Below, one piece after another: positions 61,027-64,000 of a DNA stretch of 64,000 nt; within the stretch, counting starts at the first letter, position 1; each line of letters starts with the position of its first letter. The DNA comes from Pseudoalteromonas citrea. Its GTDB lineage: Bacteria; Pseudomonadota; Gammaproteobacteria; Enterobacterales; Alteromonadaceae. The stretch is taken from assembly GCF_000238375.3 (NCBI RefSeq), contig NZ_AHBZ03000027.1:930001-994000 (forward strand), read 5' to 3'. The position numbers and the translations under genes were made by a program. The notes under the pieces were generated by a model that did no database searches, was not told the origin of the DNA, and saw nothing but the letters and a program-made list of their open reading frames with translations.

Positions 61027-63213
61027 ATGATCAGTATGAATAAAACAACGCTGGCAATGGTGCTTGGCGCAGGCTTATTTGCACAAGCGAATAGCGTGTC
61101 GGCCGCAGCTTACGACTGGAATAATGTCGCGCCAGTTAAAACGCCAACAGCGAGCAACAATAATGGTAAAACAGTCTATTTTGATGTGTCGCATGGTGGC
61201 GTAGAGGGCAACGCAGACTGGGTCATTGATGGGGCGTTTTCTGACTTTGCCGATGCGTTAGTACAACAAGGATATACGGTAAAAGAATACCGAGGTATCG
61301 ATTTAAATAACGACGGCGCGATCCGTTTTTATGACGACCGTACTGGCAATGGTGCGCAAAACGAAGCCGTCATAACTTATGATGCTATTAAAAGCTCTGA
61401 TGTATTCGTATTGGCGGAAACTAACCGCCCCTTTACAATGGCAGAGCAAGCAGCGCTAGAGCAATATATCGCCGCGGGTAAAGGTATATTTTTTGTCGCT
61501 GATCATTATGATGCAGACCGCAACCTGAATACATGGGATGCCACTGAAGTATTTAATGGTTATAACCGCTCTGACTTAAGTAAATATAACTTAGGCGGAG
61601 AGTATGGCGATTGGCGTAACCCAAAGTCAGCTAATGCGGGGTGGTTAGTTGAGAATTTTGGGATTCGTTTTCGTTTTAACGGCGTTGATTATAAGCAAGG
61701 TGTCAGTGGTGTAGAGCCAAGTGCACAAACAGAGGGCATTACACAAGGCGTACAACCTATATTGATGGCGGCCGGCGCGACGCTTGCGGTTGTTGATGCA
61801 CAAAAAGCCAAGGGCTTGGTGTATTTTTCAGAGTCAGATAACCCAGTAAAATGGAAGCACGCTAAAGATCAAGGGCTGTATTTTGGTGGCAAAGCGGAAG
61901 GCCCTTATGTAGCAATTGCCAAATCGGGTGCTGGTAAAGCAGCCTTTATTGGCGACTCATCACCGATTGAAGATGCGAGCCCTAAGTACCGTCGCCAAGA
62001 TTCTGGCAGTACTAAGCGTACTTACCCAGGTTGGACTGATGCGGGCAATGCAGCCACGCTTGCGGTGAATATTATTGACTGGCTAGCCACGCCTGAAAGT
62101 TACCAGTATTTTGATAATCAAAACGGCCATAACAGCGGCTTTGTAACGCCGAGCGCTATGGCTGCGCAAGAAATGAGTGATCCGAATAATGGCCAACCAT
62201 GGGGTACGCCAGCAAGCGGTTTTAATCCATGGGATACAGATACATACAAAAATAATTCATTTAATGCGCCTTTTGGTGATACCAGCACGAACCCAGATCC
62301 AGACCCTGATCCAACACCGACACCTGGTGGCACGATTTCAGTAACTGATGCGCTCGCTACAGCACAAGGGCAACCAGTTGTTGTTATAGGTAAAGTCACA
62401 GCCGCGGTTAATGGCATTTATGGTCTGCAGTTAAATGATTTAACGGCGCAAGCAAGCCATATATTTGTAAAACTAGAAAGTGCACAACGTGCTGATTTTA
62501 ATCCTCAGTTAAACCCTGCTATTTTAAACCAAAATATTATCGTAACCGGGACGCGTAATAGCTACATGGGTGACGCGGGTATTCGTTATGTCAGTGATAT
62601 AAAAATTGCACCGACGGCGTTATCTGTTGAGCAAGCGTTGGCGTCGTCGACGGGCGAGGCGATTGAAGTAACTGGGCGTATTAAGTCTGCGTTAAATGGC
62701 ATCTATGCCTTGGTACTCGAAGATAATAACAACGCGAATTTTACCATTAATATTAAACTTGAAAGTAACCAGCGTAACGACTTTAGCCCACAGTTAAACC
62801 CTGAGTTGCTGAATGCGACTTTAACTGTTAAAGGCGTACGTGACAGCTATATGAGTCAGCCTGGTGTTCGCCAAGTGTCACAATTGAGCGTATCGGGTGG
62901 CAGTACCAATGAGCCAGCACCTGGCTCAGACTCTTCAGTAGCTGAAGTACTTGCTATGAGTAATGGTGAGCCTGTGACCGTCGTAGGGGTAATTACCCGT
63001 GCTGTAAATGGTAAATATGCGTTAGAGCTACGTGATGATAATAGTGCATCTGATACTGTGTATATTAAATTGGAGTCGTCGCAACGTAATATGTATAGCC
63101 CACAACTGAATTCTAATGTGATCGGTAAACGGTTGCGTGTAGAAGGGATTAAAAATAACTATATGAGCCATGCTGGTGTGCGCAATGTCAGCCGTTTGAC
63201 CCTCCTTGATTAG
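61027..63213 (+). CDS. Secreted protein with a GATase/DUF4350-like domain and three OB-like repeats
   Basis: 728 residues with a signal peptide (NKTTLAMVLGAGLFAQANSVSAA). The N-terminal part (about 40-370) resembles DUF4350/type-1 glutamine amidotransferase-like domains: TVYFDVSHGGVEGNADW, SSDVFVLAETNRPFTMAEQA, LEQYIAAGKGIFFVADHYD, KAAFIGDSSPIED. A D/P/T-rich linker follows (about 420-432). Three repeats of about 95 residues end the protein, each with VTDALA.., GKVTAAVNGIYGLQL, FVKLES.QR, LNP and RDSYM..GVR; they resemble the OB-like domains found next to secreted nucleases. No catalytic role is established. It follows the nucleotidase gene by 107 bp and may belong to nucleic-acid use. Confidence 0.65.
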   Translation: MISMNKTTLAMVLGAGLFAQANSVSAAAYDWNNVAPVKTPTASNNNGKTVYFDVSHGGVEGNADWVIDGAFSDFADALVQQGYTVKEYRGIDLNNDGAIRFYDDRTGNGAQNEAVITYDAIKSSDVFVLAETNRPFTMAEQAALEQYIAAGKGIFFVADHYDADRNLNTWDATEVFNGYNRSDLSKYNLGGEYGDWRNPKSANAGWLVENFGIRFRFNGVDYKQGVSGVEPSAQTEGITQGVQPILMAAGATLAVVDAQKAKGLVYFSESDNPVKWKHAKDQGLYFGGKAEGPYVAIAKSGAGKAAFIGDSSPIEDASPKYRRQDSGSTKRTYPGWTDAGNAATLAVNIIDWLATPESYQYFDNQNGHNSGFVTPSAMAAQEMSDPNNGQPWGTPASGFNPWDTDTYKNNSFNAPFGDTSTNPDPDPDPTPTPGGTISVTDALATAQGQPVVVIGKVTAAVNGIYGLQLNDLTAQASHIFVKLESAQRADFNPQLNPAILNQNIIVTGTRNSYMGDAGIRYVSDIKIAPTALSVEQALASSTGEAIEVTGRIKSALNGIYALVLEDNNNANFTINIKLESNQRNDFSPQLNPELLNATLTVKGVRDSYMSQPGVRQVSQLSVSGGSTNEPAPGSDSSVAEVLAMSNGEPVTVVGVITRAVNGKYALELRDDNSASDTVYIKLESSQRNMYSPQLNSNVIGKRLRVEGIKNNYMSHAGVRNVSRLTLLD

Positions 63214-63255
63214 TACATACAGAGGGTAGAGCGTATTATTCAATGGTGTTATACA

Positions 63256-63286
63256 AAAACAGAGCTATGAAATAGCTCTGTTTTTT
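63256..63286. terminator. Bidirectional rho-independent terminator
   Basis: ACAGAGCTA pairs with TAGCTCTGT (63259-63267 and 63273-63281), with AAAA on one side and TTTTTT on the other, between convergent genes. Confidence 0.85.
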
Positions 63287-63315
63287 CCCTATCAAAATAG
63301 ATAATTCACAAAGTG

Positions 63316-64000
63316 TTACTTACGGCGGCGGATCAAGCCTGCTGCTGCAAATAATAATGCGAACCAACCCATAGAGCCTGAACTATTACTGCTTGAATCA
63401 GGTAATGTTGGTGGGGTTACCACTGGCGTTTCATTCGTGACATTGACGATAGTAGATGTTTTCACCTCAGTTGAGCCATCATTGACGGTTAACTCAAACT
63501 TTAACATGGTGTCTTCAGTAATACTTGGCGGAGTCACTGAGAGAGTCGCTGAGTCGCTGCCCGAGAGTGTCGCTTCAGGCCCCTCAGTTTGTACCCAATA
63601 GTATGTCAAATTATCATTATCACGATCTGTTGCTGTGGCTGTAATTGTGGCTGTGTCAGTTTCATTTACATCGACTGATTCAGGTGTATTCACAAGAGGC
63701 GCTACATTGTCACATGCGTTTGTATCACCAGCGACTGTAGTGTGGAACTGAGAAGATACTACATTTTCGAATTTCACTTGGTCAATAAACCAACCTGTTT
63801 CAGCTGTCCCACCATCAGATGCAATACGGAAACGGAATTTTACGGTTTGGCCATTAAGGTGATCGCCAAAGCTGACCTTTTCCATATTGCCACGTTGCTC
63901 CGCAGTTAAGTTTAAACCAGAAAATACCGGCCTTTCTTGTAGAGCTTGAGAGGGGTTCTCAATCAGTGCTTCAGTGTTGTAGCCTGTGGCAAAGGTACCA
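63316..64000 (-). CDS. C-terminal part of a GlyGly-CTERM exoprotein (cut by the window edge)
   Basis: About 228 residues of the C-terminus are visible; the frame is open to the right edge, so the ATG at 63885 is internal. It starts with a MAM/immune-inhibitor-A-like segment (VSFGDHLNGQTVKFRFRIASD, GWFIDQVKFE), then a PKD/cadherin-like domain (TDRDNDNLTYYWVQTEG) and ends with SSNSSGSMGWFALLFAAAGL and RRRK, a GlyGly-CTERM-type sorting signal. Such tails occur on type II-secreted proteases, for example M36 or S8 enzymes, but the catalytic part lies outside the window. Confidence 0.75.
   Translation of the reverse strand, partial: GTFATGYNTEALIENPSQALQERPVFSGLNLTAEQRGNMEKVSFGDHLNGQTVKFRFRIASDGGTAETGWFIDQVKFENVVSSQFHTTVAGDTNACDNVAPLVNTPESVDVNETDTATITATATDRDNDNLTYYWVQTEGPEATLSGSDSATLSVTPPSITEDTMLKFELTVNDGSTEVKTSTIVNVTNETPVVTPPTLPDSSSNSSGSMGWFALLFAAAGLIRRRK

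Overview
The window looks like chromosome of a marine gammaproteobacterium of the Pseudoalteromonas type. This rests on AT-rich sequence, a giant secreted nuclease and another exoprotein with GlyGly-CTERM-like C-termini, a TonB receptor, several periplasmic or lipid-anchored hydrolases, a type I-F CRISPR repeat and a chromosomal integron. The genus is an inference from gene content; no rRNA or tRNA was found.

Layout. 1-5.0 kb: ordinary genes (membrane M23 peptidase, HTH regulator, Tat-type beta-propeller protein, FAD monooxygenase, MGMT-type DNA repair protein). 5.5-13.6 kb: one 2676-residue ExeM/NucH-type extracellular nuclease that also carries an endonuclease I domain. 13.6-20.6 kb: two arrays of a hairpin-rich intergenic repeat family. 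The first surrounds an orphan type I-F CRISPR array (14 repeats, 13 spacers, no cas genes in the window); the two arrays flank a TonB receptor with a Zur-box-like operator and a DUF1624-like membrane protein. 20.7-31.0 kb: mostly housekeeping and accessory genes (AlkD-like protein, two GNATs, SDR, LysE exporter, DUF3293, hybrid histidine kinase, GH25 lysozyme).

31.0-46.2 kb is a mobile island. An IS5-family copy, a truncated lipoprotein gene, an IS1111-type element, a fragment of an integron integrase, a damaged Y1 transposase element and an IS1182 remnant lie to the left. To the right is a chromosomal integron: integrase gene intI (45253-46224, +) with a LexA-type operator, an attI core near 45024, and cassettes reading leftwards on the minus strand. 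Cassette 1 carries an IS91-type element, cassette 2 an AAA-ATPase/HNH nuclease pair resembling the Septu anti-phage system, and cassette 3 a small membrane protein. The attC between cassettes 2 and 3 is split by an IS1111-type element at one end and a group II intron at the other. Removing both on paper rebuilds an attC whose cores match the cassette starts.

46.5-64 kb: a secreted methyltransferase-like protein, a DJ-1/PfpI protein, an unknown secreted protein behind a Fur-like box, an acyltransferase divergent from a LytTR regulator, a truncated DUF5916/CBM9 gene ending in a 9-bp tandem repeat, a PKD/YHYH lipoprotein, a beta-lactamase-family hydrolase with a membrane tail, a CpdB-like nucleotidase lipoprotein, a secreted protein with three OB-like repeats, and the C-terminal end of a GlyGly-CTERM exoprotein cut by the window edge. 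The extracellular nuclease and the nucleotidase suggest a capacity to use DNA and nucleotides as nutrients (inference).

The most interesting candidate system is the AAA-HNH cassette at 40144-42672: two genes in one frame separated by a single stop codon, inside an integron cassette delimited by recognisable attC sites.
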